DNA from: Alphaproteobacteria bacterium
GTDB taxonomy: Bacteria; Pseudomonadota; Alphaproteobacteria; Rhodobacterales; Rhodobacteraceae
Direction of reading: 5' to 3'
Length of the DNA stretch: 64,000 nt
Assembly: GCA_030427405.1 (NCBI GenBank)
Contig: JAUHXK010000005.1
Location: 62,001-126,000 of the forward strand
Shown: positions 45,898 through 54,980 of the stretch, one piece after another
Position numbering within the stretch: position 1 is the stretch's first letter
Layout of the letters: each line of letters opens with the position of its first letter
The notes under the pieces: model-generated
Told to the model about the DNA's origin: nothing
What the model saw: only the letters and a program-made list of their open reading frames with translations
The model's database searches: none
Program-made: the position numbers and the translations under genes

Positions 45898-47133
45898 TCA
45901 GACCTTTTCCTGCGTGTGTTTCTTCAACTCGGCACGGGCGACCTGCCGCCGGTGAACCGCATCAGGCCCATCCGCCAGACGCAGCGTGCGCACATGAGTC
46001 CAGGCTGTTGCCAGCGGTGTATCCTGGCTTACGCCCTGGCCGCCAAACATCTGGACAGCTTCGTCTATGACTTTCAAGGCGACACGCGGGGCAACCACCT
46101 TGATCTGGCTGATCCACGGCGCCGCCGCGCGCGCATCGCCCTGATCCATGTACCACGCCGCCTTGAGGCAGAGCAGCCGGGCCATCTCAATCTCCATCCG
46201 GCATTCGGCAATGATGTCGAAATTCGCCCCCAGCTGCGCCAGCTTCTTGCCGAAAGCCTCGCGTTGCAGGGACCGCTTGCACATTTGTTCCAGCGCCATC
46301 TCGGCCTGACCGATCGCCCGCATGCAATGGTGAATACGACCGGGGCCCAATCGTCCCTGCGCAATTTCAAACCCGCGCCCCTCGCCCAGCAAAATGTTCT
46401 CGACCGGCACCCGGACATCGGTGAACCGGATATGCATATGCCCGTGTGGCGCATCATCATGGCCATAAACTTCCATCGGGCGCAGGATCTCGATGCCGGG
46501 CGTATCGGCGGGCACAACGATCATCGACTGGCGCTTGTGCTTGGGCAACGCGTCATCGCCGGTCCGGACCATGACAATGTAAACCTTGCATCGCGGGTCC
46601 CCGGCACCGGACGACCACCATTTCTCGCCGTTCAGGACATATTGGTCGCCGTCACGCACACAGGACATCGCGATATTCGTGGCGTCCGAGGACGCGACAT
46701 CCGGTTCGGTCATCAGGTAGGCCGAGCGTATCTTGCCGTCGAGCAGCGGCGCCAGCCACTGGTCCTTCATCCTGTCTGTGCCGTAACGCTCGAACACCTC
46801 CATGTTGCCGGTGTCGGGGGCGGAACAGTTGAAAACCTCGGCCCCAAGCGGAGTTTTCCCCATCTCTTCGGCAAAATATGCGTATTCCACCGTGCTCAGG
46901 CCAAACCCACGCGCGCTGTCCGTCAGCCAGAAGTTCCAAAGACCGGCGGCTTTTGCCTTATCCTTGAGCCCTTCGAGGATTTCCGCCTGCCGACTGGTAT
47001 ATTGCCAGCGGTCGCCAATGTTGATTTCGGCCTGATAGTCCTGTTCCAGCGGCATGACCTCGTCGCGGATCATCTGGGTCACCCGCCCAAGCAAGGCGCG
47101 GTTTTCGTCGCGCATCCCGAAAGTCATGTTCAT
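45898..47133 (-). CDS. Acyl-CoA dehydrogenase, ACAD10/11-like
   Basis: A 411-residue FAD enzyme. The mid domain contains YLMTEPDVASSDATNI and the C-terminal FAD region AVQMFGGQGVSQDTPLA and HVRTLRLADGPDAVHR. The N-terminal part, with many acidic and aromatic residues, resembles the ACAD10/ACAD11-like branch rather than the classic short-chain type. The start at 47133 follows GGAGGAGG; 14 more codons are open upstream. The acyl substrate is unknown. It precedes the thioesterase gene. Confidence 0.9.
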   Translation of the reverse strand: MNMTFGMRDENRALLGRVTQMIRDEVMPLEQDYQAEINIGDRWQYTSRQAEILEGLKDKAKAAGLWNFWLTDSARGFGLSTVEYAYFAEEMGKTPLGAEVFNCSAPDTGNMEVFERYGTDRMKDQWLAPLLDGKIRSAYLMTEPDVASSDATNIAMSCVRDGDQYVLNGEKWWSSGAGDPRCKVYIVMVRTGDDALPKHKRQSMIVVPADTPGIEILRPMEVYGHDDAPHGHMHIRFTDVRVPVENILLGEGRGFEIAQGRLGPGRIHHCMRAIGQAEMALEQMCKRSLQREAFGKKLAQLGANFDIIAECRMEIEMARLLCLKAAWYMDQGDARAAAPWISQIKVVAPRVALKVIDEAVQMFGGQGVSQDTPLATAWTHVRTLRLADGPDAVHRRQVARAELKKHTQEKV

Positions 47134-47261
47134 GAGATTGCCTCCTCCGGTTGGCAAACGCCCGTTTGCCGTCACCCCGAGGATGTCTTAGCCGTGGCAA
47201 CAAAGTCCAGTTGCGTGACGGAACGTCACCACAGTTAATTTTCGTAACTGCGTCGACGTGG

Positions 47262-47618
47262 TTACGGCGCCATAAACCAATTGCCATCGGCGTCCCGACA
47301 ACGGCGCGTTCGGATATCGCGTGTCTGTCCCTTGCCTTCGGGGTCGATGACGTGCTGAAGGATGACGCAATTGCCCTCGACGGCCTGCACCCGGACCGTA
47401 CCTTCCGAGCCTGTGTCGGGGTTGGTCCATTTCCGTTCCTGCCCAACCGACGGCGCACCCTGGGCAAGCAGGGTGTTGGCTGCAACATTCACCACTTCGA
47501 AATCCGCCGGGCTCAGCCCCATTTCGGCGATGATTCGGGACAGGGGTTTGCCGGTGGCGACACCGCCAGAGCCAAGCATCAAGGGAACAACCAATGCGAA
47601 AACCAGCCAACGCTTCAT
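47262..47618 (-). CDS. Secreted protein of unknown function
   Basis: A 118-residue protein with a signal peptide (MKRWLVFALVVPLMLGSGG..., cleavage near residue 22) and a mature domain ending RRCRDADGNWFMAP. The C-terminal half (KWTNPDTGSEGTVRV, NCVILQHV, RRCRDADGNW) recalls the C-terminal region of 17-kDa surface antigen-like proteins, but without glycine-zipper. The ATG at 47618 follows GAGG; a TTG upstream is ignored. It is divergent from the ureidoglycine aminohydrolase gene. Confidence 0.65.
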   Translation of the reverse strand: MKRWLVFALVVPLMLGSGGVATGKPLSRIIAEMGLSPADFEVVNVAANTLLAQGAPSVGQERKWTNPDTGSEGTVRVQAVEGNCVILQHVIDPEGKGQTRDIRTRRCRDADGNWFMAP

Positions 47619-47794
47619 CAAAGCCTCACGAGATTTGAAATCAATTTGCCTTCAACGATATACGCCAGCGACAGCGCGGCCAAGCCCCTGCGGCAAACCT
47701 TCAAATTTTCCCGAATATTCCTATCGCGGGACAACCGCTAGGCCATCATCCCCGTCCGGGCCATAGTGCAGGCAAGCAGCATCAGAGGTATCCA

Positions 47795-48625
47795 ATGGAT
47801 CACCCCACCTATTACTCTCCGACCGGGGGGCTTCCCGCACAGGATCAGATCATGACTGATCGCGCGATGTTCACCGACGCTTATGCCGTCATTCCAAAGG
47901 GAACGATGCGCGATATCGTGACCAGCTACCTGCCATTCTGGGACGGCACGCGGCTGTGGGTTCTGTCCCGCCCGCTGAGTGGCTTTGCCGAGACATTCTC
48001 GCAATACATCATGGAGGTTCAGCCTCAAGGCGGAAGTGACCGGCCCGACACGGACCCGAATGCCCAAAGCGTCATCTTTGTGGTCGAGGGCACCGTGACG
48101 CTGACGCTTGGCGGGCGCGAACACAAGCTTGAGACCGGCGGATACGCGTATATCCCGCCGGGCAGCGACTGGTCCCTGCGCAACCAGTCGGATGCGGTCA
48201 GCCGGTTCCACTGGATACGCAAGGCCTATCAATCCGTAAGCGGCCTGCCGGTGCCCGACCCGATCATCACCAATGAACGCGACATTGCACCAACGCCAAT
48301 GCCCGACACCCAGGGCCGATGGGCCACAACGCGCTTTGCCGATCCCGAGGATCTGCGTCATGACATGCATGTCAACATCGTCACGTTCCAGCCCGGTGGC
48401 GTGATTCCGTTTGCGGAAACCCATGTCATGGAACACGGGCTGTACGTGCTGGAAGGAAAGGCGGTCTATCGCCTCAACCGTGACTGGGTCGAGGTCGAGG
48501 CCGGTGACTACATGTGGCTGCGCGCCTTTTGCCCCCAGGCATGCTATGCCGGTGGACCGGGCCGGTTTCGGTATTTGCTTTACAAGGATGTAAACCGCCA
48601 CATGCCATTGGGCGCGCCGCGGTAA
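47795..48625 (+). CDS. (S)-ureidoglycine aminohydrolase
   Basis: This enzyme releases ammonia from (S)-ureidoglycine to give (S)-ureidoglycolate in purine breakdown. The 276-residue protein is a double cupin. The first cupin has SVIFVVEGTVTLTLGG and YAYIPPGSDWSLRN. The second has VNIVTFQPGGVIPFAETHVMEHGLYVLEG, with the metal-ligand residues of the family, and the end has RYLLYKDVNRH. Plant and bacterial UGHs have this layout. It begins the purine island on the plus strand, followed by a small secreted protein gene after 77 bases. Confidence 0.9.
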   Translation: MDHPTYYSPTGGLPAQDQIMTDRAMFTDAYAVIPKGTMRDIVTSYLPFWDGTRLWVLSRPLSGFAETFSQYIMEVQPQGGSDRPDTDPNAQSVIFVVEGTVTLTLGGREHKLETGGYAYIPPGSDWSLRNQSDAVSRFHWIRKAYQSVSGLPVPDPIITNERDIAPTPMPDTQGRWATTRFADPEDLRHDMHVNIVTFQPGGVIPFAETHVMEHGLYVLEGKAVYRLNRDWVEVEAGDYMWLRAFCPQACYAGGPGRFRYLLYKDVNRHMPLGAPR

Positions 48626-48702
48626 ACCGGGCAACGAAGGGGTTCACAGAAGCATTTGAATCTGGTGAAATAACCCGGGCTTTCAATTCTGGAGACTGTT
48701 CG

Positions 48703-49026
48703 ATGGTAATGCGCGGAACATTGTTGGCCCTGGCGGCCGTGACCGGCCTTGCGACGTTTGGCGTGGCCCCCGTCGCAGCCAAGGAAGAAACCAAGTCGGT
48801 CTTTGTCATGAGCCGTACTTGGGCCGTAACCCAGGTCTCTGACGCACCGGTGGTTTACCGCGCGACGCGTGACAACAACAATCTGAACCCGTTTGGCCCG
48901 CCGCCACGGCTGCGCACGGTGCAGGCTATCGCGGCGATCCAGAAAGCCACCGGCTGCAAGGTCATCGTGCCCAGCATGTACCAGAACATTTCGGGCCAGT
49001 TTTTCTCGCAGGTCAGCTGCGGCTGA
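48703..49026 (+). CDS. Small secreted protein, unknown
   Basis: A 107-residue protein with a Sec signal (cleavage near APVAA, residue 24). The mature part contains TWAVTQVSDAPVVYRATRDNNNL and ends in SQVSCG. It has one internal and one C-terminal cysteine (TGCKVIV and VSCG), which could form a disulfide. The start ATG at 48703 follows TGGAGA. I do not recognise the family. It lies between the ureidoglycine aminohydrolase and GAPDH genes on the same strand, which hints at joint transcription. Confidence 0.65.
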   Translation: MVMRGTLLALAAVTGLATFGVAPVAAKEETKSVFVMSRTWAVTQVSDAPVVYRATRDNNNLNPFGPPPRLRTVQAIAAIQKATGCKVIVPSMYQNISGQFFSQVSCG

Positions 49027-49080
49027 TCTTCTGCGGAAACAGGCATTGAGGTCGGCAGAACGGCCTGCCATAGCTTGGCC

Positions 49081-50067
49081 ATGAAACTCGCAATCAACGG
49101 ATTCGGCCGCATCGGCCGCACGATCCTGCGTCAGGTTCTTGCCGCACCGCAGGGATCGGATATCGAACTGGTGGCGATCAACGACATCGCCCCACTTGAA
49201 ACTTGCGCGTATCTTTTCAAATACGACAGCACCTTTGGCCCCTACCCCGGCGATGTCCAACACGGGAATGCGGCGTTGACCGTGGATGGTCGGACGATCC
49301 CGGTCACGCATAGTGCCGATCTGTCACGCGTGGACCTGACCGGTGTTGACGTCGTTCTGGACTGCACCGGCATTGCCCGAACGTCAGATGTGGCCGGGCG
49401 CGGTCTGACCGCAGGTGCAGGCAAGGTGCTGATCTCGGGCCCGTCCCCCGCCGCGGAAGAAACCATCGTTCTGGGCGCCAACGAAGACCGGCTGGGCAAT
49501 GCACGAATTGTCTCGAACGCGTCATGCACCACAAACGGTCTGGCCCCGCTGGTGCGGCTGCTGGATAACCTGGCCGGGATCGAAACCGGCCACATGACGA
49601 CAATTCATTGCTACACCAACAGCCAGCCAATGGTGGACGCCCCGCGCGGAGACCTGGCCCGGTCGCGCGCTGGCGCTTTGTCCATGGTGCCCACCACGTC
49701 AAGCGCAACGCATCTGATCGACGTTGTGCTACCGCATCTGGCCGGGCGCATCTCGGGCGCCGCGGTGCGTGTCCCAACCGCCAGCGTGTCGGCCGTGGAT
49801 CTGGTCGTGACGCTGACTGCCCCCCGTGAGACGGCCGATTTTACCGATGCGCTGAGGGCTGCGGTCGATACCTCGGACGTGCTGGGCTGGACGGATCAGC
49901 CCCTGGTATCCGTCGACCTGCGATCCCGACCGGAATCGCTGGTGATTGCCGGACCCGAGACCCGGATGGTCGGGGCGCGGCAAGTCCGGGTTTTCGGCTG
50001 GTACGACAACGAATGGGGGTTCTCGGCCCGAATGCTCGACGTGGCCCGCCTCATGACAAGGTCATGA
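49081..50067 (+). CDS. gap: Glyceraldehyde-3-phosphate dehydrogenase, type I
   Basis: A 328-residue enzyme that converts glyceraldehyde 3-phosphate and NAD to 1,3-bisphosphoglycerate. The NAD site GFGRIGR is at residues 7-13 with N34-D35 after it, pointing to NAD. The catalytic Cys149 lies in SNASCTTN and His176 in TTIHCYTN. Sequence around the phosphate site departs from the common form (GDLARSRAGALSMVPTTSSATHLI). It may be a second paralogue or a close relative such as an erythrose-4-phosphate dehydrogenase. It lies within the purine island on the plus strand, convergent with allA. Confidence 0.88.
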   Translation: MKLAINGFGRIGRTILRQVLAAPQGSDIELVAINDIAPLETCAYLFKYDSTFGPYPGDVQHGNAALTVDGRTIPVTHSADLSRVDLTGVDVVLDCTGIARTSDVAGRGLTAGAGKVLISGPSPAAEETIVLGANEDRLGNARIVSNASCTTNGLAPLVRLLDNLAGIETGHMTTIHCYTNSQPMVDAPRGDLARSRAGALSMVPTTSSATHLIDVVLPHLAGRISGAAVRVPTASVSAVDLVVTLTAPRETADFTDALRAAVDTSDVLGWTDQPLVSVDLRSRPESLVIAGPETRMVGARQVRVFGWYDNEWGFSARMLDVARLMTRS

Positions 50068-50164
50068 GCCGCGCTGCCACAGCGGGGGGCTTGCCCGCCC
50101 GCTGCCTGGCCCAACGGGTGCCAAGCATCTTTGATGCGGCCGGACCAGACAGGAGCCCGCGCCC

Positions 50165-50653
50165 TCAGCCCGGAACGACTTCGTAAGGGGTGTCGAACCA
50201 GTGCTCTTGCAGATTGGCCCCGTCGCCTATCCGGTCCACAACGGCAAACAATCCCGGGGCGTGCAGCGGTGTCAAAACGCCATGCCACGTCCCCAGATGA
50301 TAGTTCACCGCCTGCCCCGGCCGGGTGACAAAGGCCTGCGGAATGCCCGGCTTGCCGCCGGCATCCGGGGCCACGATGACCAGAAAAGGGTTTGAGGTCA
50401 TCGGAATAAATGCCTGGCTGCCGTCGGGGTGACGCTCGACCATGTCCAACCGGTAAGGCAGGGCGCGCGGGTCGGCGTTGAACAGGCTGATCCCGACGCG
50501 ACCATCGACGAAATCCAGGCGCGCGCGATCGTGAAAGCGCCCGCAATGCCCCTGATTGATGATCTTGTCCGGCGCGCCCGATGCCTCGATCAGATCACCA
50601 AACGGCGCAAAGGCCTGTGCCGTCATCGGTCGGGTTTCAATCTGCCGGGTCAT
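50165..50653 (-). CDS. allA: Ureidoglycolate lyase
   Basis: A 162-residue cupin-fold enzyme that splits (S)-ureidoglycolate to glyoxylate and urea. The sequence carries AFAPFGDLIEASG at the start, SLFNADPRALPYRLDMVERHP and VNYHLGTWHGVLTPL, as in AllA. The ATG at 50653 overlaps the stop of the PuuE-UraD gene as ATGA, so the two are translated together. Confidence 0.92.
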   Translation of the reverse strand: MTRQIETRPMTAQAFAPFGDLIEASGAPDKIINQGHCGRFHDRARLDFVDGRVGISLFNADPRALPYRLDMVERHPDGSQAFIPMTSNPFLVIVAPDAGGKPGIPQAFVTRPGQAVNYHLGTWHGVLTPLHAPGLFAVVDRIGDGANLQEHWFDTPYEVVPG

Positions 50654-52068
50654 GCGGGCAACATGTCCCGCAGCCGGAATTCCGCGATACGCTCGACCTG
50701 ACGGCAGGCCTCGGCGAATTCTGTATCGCGGTCCTGCCCGACCCGCCGTTGAAAGGCCGCCAGGATCGAAGACTTGTCGTGATCTCGCACCGCGATGATG
50801 AAGGGAAACCCAAAACACTCGGTGTATTGCCGGTTCAGTTCCGTGAACGCGGCCCGTTCTTCATCCGTCAGCGCGTCCAACCCGGCCGAAGCCTGTTCAG
50901 AGGTGCTTTCGCGCGTCAACCGCTTGGCCTGCGCCAATTTTCCCGCAAGGTCGGGGTGGGCTTTCAATACGCCCAGACGTTCCTCGTTGGACGCGGATCG
51001 GAACATGCGGGTCAGTGCGTTATGCAGACCGCCAGCCGTGTCATGCGCGGGCCCGAGTTCCAGATCAAAGGCACGCTCGGCAATCCAGGCGGAATGCTCG
51101 AACACGCCACCATAGGCGGCAACAAAGGCAGCGCGGTCCATCTGCGATGGCCGTGGGTGTTGCGCAGGGGGATGCAGCGCGGTCCAATGTTCGGCAATCT
51201 GCAGCCGGGTCGCGAACCAGACATCCGAAAACCCGCGCGCATAGTCCAGGAACCGTTTCAGTGCCATGACGCGCCCGGGCCGACCAATCAGGCGGCAATG
51301 CAGCCCGACCGACAGCATTTTCGGCGCACCCGCCTCGCCCTCGGCATAAAGCGCGTCGAAACTGTCCTTGAGATAGGTGTAGAACTGATCGCCCGCGTTG
51401 AACCCCTGTGGCGTGGCGAACCGCATGTCGTTGCAATCCAGCGTATAGGGAACAATCAACTGGCTGCGCCCACCATCCTGCATCCAGTAGGGTAAGTCGT
51501 CAGCATAGGTATCGGCGACATAGGCAAACCCGCCCTCTTCGGCCACCAGCCGAACGCTATTTTCCGAACATCGGCCCGTGTACCAGCCGCGCGGGCGGTC
51601 TCCGACCACTTCGGTGTGCAAGCGGATGGCCTCGGCGATCTGGGCGCGTTCTTCGTCCTCGGGCATGTCCTTGTGTTCGACCCATTTCAGGCCGTGACTG
51701 GCAATCTCCCATCCTGCCGATTTCATCGCCGCAACCTGATCGGGCGAGCGCGCCAGGGCAGTGGCCACCCCGTAAACAGTGACCGGCAGATCCCTCATCA
51801 GCCGGTGCAGCCGCCAGAACCCGGCGCGGGAACCGTATTCATAGATCGATTCCATGTTCCAGTGGCGCTGCCCGGGCCATTGGGCGGCGCCCACGATCTC
51901 GGACAGGAACGCCTCTGAGGCGGCATCCCCGTGCAGCACGCAGTTTTCACCGCCCTCTTCATAGTTGAGCACGATTTGCACGGCCAGTTTCGCGCCGTTC
52001 GGCCACCGGGCATCCGGCGGGTTGGCCCCATATCCGATCATGTCGCGCTGGTAACGAGGTGGCTGCAT
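50650..52068 (-). CDS. puuE: Fusion of allantoinase PuuE and OHCU decarboxylase
   Basis: A two-domain protein of about 472 residues. The N-terminal polysaccharide-deacetylase-like domain (about 1-300, with [14 protein letters not shown] and [15 protein letters not shown]) is the PuuE allantoinase, hydrolysing allantoin to allantoate. The C-terminal domain (about 310-472, with [27 protein letters not shown] and [13 protein letters not shown]) is 2-oxo-4-hydroxy-4-carboxy-5-ureidoimidazoline decarboxylase, which makes allantoin. It thus covers two consecutive steps. An in-frame ATG at 52101 also has a site (AAGG), so the start may be 11 codons earlier. Confidence 0.93.
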   Translation of the reverse strand: MQPPRYQRDMIGYGANPPDARWPNGAKLAVQIVLNYEEGGENCVLHGDAASEAFLSEIVGAAQWPGQRHWNMESIYEYGSRAGFWRLHRLMRDLPVTVYGVATALARSPDQVAAMKSAGWEIASHGLKWVEHKDMPEDEERAQIAEAIRLHTEVVGDRPRGWYTGRCSENSVRLVAEEGGFAYVADTYADDLPYWMQDGGRSQLIVPYTLDCNDMRFATPQGFNAGDQFYTYLKDSFDALYAEGEAGAPKMLSVGLHCRLIGRPGRVMALKRFLDYARGFSDVWFATRLQIAEHWTALHPPAQHPRPSQMDRAAFVAAYGGVFEHSAWIAERAFDLELGPAHDTAGGLHNALTRMFRSASNEERLGVLKAHPDLAGKLAQAKRLTRESTSEQASAGLDALTDEERAAFTELNRQYTECFGFPFIIAVRDHDKSSILAAFQRRVGQDRDTEFAEACRQVERIAEFRLRDMLPA

Positions 52069-52187
52069 GGCATCTTCCGTCTTCGGGTACATCTGTTGCA
52101 TACTGCCTTAACGCAGAAAACGATGCACGATTATCAAATCAATCCGAACGCTGTTTCCGGTTCTTTCGGCATTTCCAGCATTTCGGT

Positions 52188-52210
52188 GTTTGCTCCACAC
52201 TGTGGCAAAC
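52188..52210. promoter_or_regulatory. Dyad in the divergent puuE/hiuH region
   Basis: GTTTGC-N11-GCAAAC, with an inner CCACA-C-TGTGG pair, spans 23 bases between the puuE-uraD gene and the hiuH gene. The symmetric form and place fit an operator for both divergent units, possibly for the LysR protein encoded beside it. The link to that regulator is inferred. Confidence 0.4.
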
Positions 52211-52236
52211 CAACCGGCAAATCAAAGGAGTTCCCC

Positions 52237-52593
52237 TTGGCAGGTTACCTGACGACCCATGTTCTGGACACCGCGCGCGGTTGCCCCGCCGAGGGGCTGA
52301 AAATCGCACTATATAAAGTCTCGGGCAATTCTCACCGCAAGCTGGCAGAGATGCGGACCAATTCAGATGGCCGCACCGACAGCCCGATTTTACCGCAGGA
52401 TGCTTTCAAAACCGGCACATATGAGCTGGTTTTCTTTGCTGGCGACTACCTGCGCGAAACCGGCCAGGCCGTCGAAGACCCGTTGTTCCTGGATCAGGTG
52501 CCGCTACGGTTCGGAATGGCAGATACCGAGGCGCATTACCATGTGCCCCTGTTGCTGTCGCCCTATGGGTATTCGACCTATCGCGGCAGCTAG
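52237..52593 (+). CDS. uraH: 5-hydroxyisourate hydrolase
   Basis: A 118-residue transthyretin-like enzyme that opens 5-hydroxyisourate to OHCU. The N-terminal motif [11 protein letters not shown] and the C-terminal YSTYRGS (the family ends in YRGS) identify it. The start is TTG at 52237, chosen because AAGGAG lies six bases before it and the protein aligns from there; no in-frame ATG or GTG is near. It is convergent with the LysR gene. Confidence 0.95.
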   Translation: MAGYLTTHVLDTARGCPAEGLKIALYKVSGNSHRKLAEMRTNSDGRTDSPILPQDAFKTGTYELVFFAGDYLRETGQAVEDPLFLDQVPLRFGMADTEAHYHVPLLLSPYGYSTYRGS

Positions 52594-52601
52594 CCGCACG
52601 G

Positions 52602-53516
52602 TCAGGATTCGGCCTGACGCACCACCTTGCCAATCCGCTCGATCATGAAATCCATGAACAACCTGGCCTTGGGGTCCTGGTGGCGGCGATGCGTGTACAG
52701 GCAGGCCATCTGGACAGGCACAGGCGGCGTGTCCAGCGCAACCGGAATCAGACGCCCCTGTTTCAGGTGTTCGGCCACTTCGAACACCGGTTTCATGGCG
52801 ATGCCCTGTCCTGAAAGCGCCCAATCCGTAAGCACATCGCCGTCATCGCACTCATACCGCCCGGAAACTGCAAACCGCTTGGGACCTTCTGGGGTTTCCA
52901 GCACCCACTGAAATTCGGTTGCTCCGGGGTATCGCAGGTTCAGGCATTCGTGATCGCCCGCAACCAGATCCTCGCCCCGTTCGGGCATTCCGCATCGACG
53001 GACATAACCCGGCGCCGCGCATAGCACACGCTGGCAGTCGGCAATCTTGCGGATGCGCAACGTGCTGTCTTCCGGCTGGCCGATGAAAAACGCAAGATCC
53101 AGACCCTCGGTTGTCAGGTCTACGGAACGGTCCGTCAATCGCAGCCGAACGTCTATTTCTGGAAATTCCGACAGAAAATCAGGGACATGCGGGGCCAGCA
53201 ATCGGCGCCCGACGCCCAGCGGCGCGGCCACAAAGAGCGAGCCGCGCGGCGCTTCGGTCAAGTGGACGACCTGTGCCTCGGCCTCGTCCACCGCATCCAG
53301 GACACCGACCGCACCGGGGTAAAACGCGCGCCCCTGTTCCGTGGGCGTCAGGTTCCGGGTGGTTCTTTGAAACAGCCGGACGCCAAGATGATCCTCAAGC
53401 TGCGATATCCGCGCCGAGGTCACCGCCGGGGAAATGCGCAGGTCCCGCCCGGCCGCGGACATGCTGCCCAGATCATAGACCCTGACGAAGGTTCGGATAT
53501 TGTCGAGATAGGACAT
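52602..53516 (-). CDS. LysR-family regulator of the purine island
   Basis: A 304-residue LysR regulator. The helix-turn-helix is at residues 15-50 (VYDLGSMSAAGRDLRISPAVTSARISQLED). The effector domain follows, with LRIRKIADCQRVLCAAPGYV. It is divergent from puuD, with 94 bases between the starts, so self-regulation and control of puuD are likely. The effector could be urate or a downstream metabolite; this is inferred only from context. Confidence 0.92.
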   Translation of the reverse strand: MSYLDNIRTFVRVYDLGSMSAAGRDLRISPAVTSARISQLEDHLGVRLFQRTTRNLTPTEQGRAFYPGAVGVLDAVDEAEAQVVHLTEAPRGSLFVAAPLGVGRRLLAPHVPDFLSEFPEIDVRLRLTDRSVDLTTEGLDLAFFIGQPEDSTLRIRKIADCQRVLCAAPGYVRRCGMPERGEDLVAGDHECLNLRYPGATEFQWVLETPEGPKRFAVSGRYECDDGDVLTDWALSGQGIAMKPVFEVAEHLKQGRLIPVALDTPPVPVQMACLYTHRRHQDPKARLFMDFMIERIGKVVRQAES

Positions 53517-53518
53517 CT

Positions 53519-53535
53519 TATCGTTTTTTTTGATA
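53519..53535. promoter_or_regulatory. Candidate LysR-type operator
   Basis: TATC-N9-GATA (an ATC-N9-GAT element, as in several LysR systems) lies just upstream of the LysR start and 76 bases before puuD. The spacer contains a run of eight T residues. The element is short and could arise by chance. Confidence 0.35.
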
Positions 53536-53610
53536 CAGTTTGACAATATACGGGAATACCGAAGAAATGCCTGCTTGCCTAGTGTGGGGCGACGCAATCG
53601 GAGACCTCAA

Positions 53611-54834
53611 ATGTACGACTTTGCCGTGTTCTGGGACTGGATGGCCTTTGCCGTGCGCTGGCTGCATGTCATCACCGCCATTGCCTGGATCGGATCGTCC
53701 TTTTATTTCATCGCGCTGGATCTTGGCCTGAACCGCGACATCCCCGGCCCGGCCGATGGCGAGGAATGGCAGGTTCATGGCGGCGGGTTTTATCACATCC
53801 AGAAATATCTGGTCGCGCCCGAGCGGATGCCGGACCACCTGACATGGTTCAAATGGGAAAGCTATGCGACCTGGCTCAGTGGGGCGGGTCTGCTGATGAT
53901 CATCTATTGGGTCGGCGGAGAGCTTTATCTGATCGACGCGCAAAAGGCTGATCTGGCGTTGTGGCAAGGCATCCTGATCTCGGCGGCCTCGTTGACCGTG
54001 GGCTGGCTGATCTACGATTTCCTGTGCAAATCCGGTCTGGGTGAGCGCCCGACGCTGTTGATGGTTCTGTTGTTCTGCCTGCTGGTGGCGATGGGCTGGG
54101 GTTATAACCAGATTTTCACCGGTCGCGCGATGATGCTGCATCTTGGTGCTTTCACCGCCACGATCATGACGGCAAACGTGTTTTTCATCATCATGCCGAA
54201 CCAGCGCATCGTGGTGGATGACCTGAAAAACGGCCGCACGCCGGACCCAAAATACGGCAAGATCGCCAAGCTGCGGTCGACCCACAACAATTACCTGACG
54301 CTTCCGGTCGTGTTCCTGATGCTGTCGAACCACTATCCGTTGGCCTTTGCGACCGAGTATAACTGGATCATTGCCGCGCTGGTGTTCCTGATGGGGGTCA
54401 CGATCCGGCACTATTTCAACACACGCCACGCCCGGGCGGGCAACCCGACCTGGACCTGGCTGGTCACGGCGCTGTTGTTCATTGCCATCATGTGGCTGTC
54501 CACCGCGCCGATGTACCAACCCCTGGAAGAGGCCGAGGCCCGACCTCTCAGCGCCCATGAACAGAAATTCGCGGCCGCTGACGGGTTCGAAGAAGCGCAT
54601 GATGTGGTGATGGGCCGGTGTTCGATGTGCCATGCCCGCGAACCCGTGTGGGAAGGGATCCTCTGGGCGCCCAAGGGGGTTCTTTTGGAAACCGAAGCCG
54701 ACATCGCCCGCAACGCCCGGCAAATCTATCTGCAGGCCGGCGTCAGCCACGCCATGCCACCCGCAAACGTCACCTTTATGGAACCCGAAGACCGCGAAGC
54801 CATCATCAGGTGGGTTCGCAACGCCGGCCTATAA
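53611..54834 (+). CDS. puuD: Membrane urate oxidase PuuD with cytochrome c domain
   Basis: PuuD is the integral-membrane urate hydroxylase that oxidises urate to 5-hydroxyisourate and feeds electrons to the respiratory chain through a C-terminal cytochrome c domain. The 407-residue protein has about eight membrane helices in the first 310 residues and a haem motif C337-S-M-C340-H341 near the end. The start at 53611 follows GGAG. It is divergent from the LysR gene and followed by tamA after 146 bases. Confidence 0.95.
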   Translation: MYDFAVFWDWMAFAVRWLHVITAIAWIGSSFYFIALDLGLNRDIPGPADGEEWQVHGGGFYHIQKYLVAPERMPDHLTWFKWESYATWLSGAGLLMIIYWVGGELYLIDAQKADLALWQGILISAASLTVGWLIYDFLCKSGLGERPTLLMVLLFCLLVAMGWGYNQIFTGRAMMLHLGAFTATIMTANVFFIIMPNQRIVVDDLKNGRTPDPKYGKIAKLRSTHNNYLTLPVVFLMLSNHYPLAFATEYNWIIAALVFLMGVTIRHYFNTRHARAGNPTWTWLVTALLFIAIMWLSTAPMYQPLEEAEARPLSAHEQKFAAADGFEEAHDVVMGRCSMCHAREPVWEGILWAPKGVLLETEADIARNARQIYLQAGVSHAMPPANVTFMEPEDREAIIRWVRNAGL

Positions 54835-54980
54835 CACCCCGGCACCCCAAGAATTCGCCACCGCGACCCGGAATTCACTTTCCCTGCATGGGTTCAGATG
54901 TTCTAACATGTCTTAGGCAGACCGCCGCCAGCGAAGGCGCGGCGGACAATTGTGTGAACAAGGGCGGGTGGAGCCATCTG

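Noticed and set aside
45916..47238. Long open frame of 440 codons on the plus strand
   Set aside because: Antisense to the acyl-CoA dehydrogenase gene.
50080..50104. Hairpin between convergent gap and allA as terminator
   Set aside because: The stem has a bulge and a 2-base loop, with no T-run on either side; too weak to annotate.
53524..53531. Run of eight T residues as possible slippage site
   Set aside because: It lies outside coding sequence, between lysR and puuD, so it cannot cause frameshifting of a gene.
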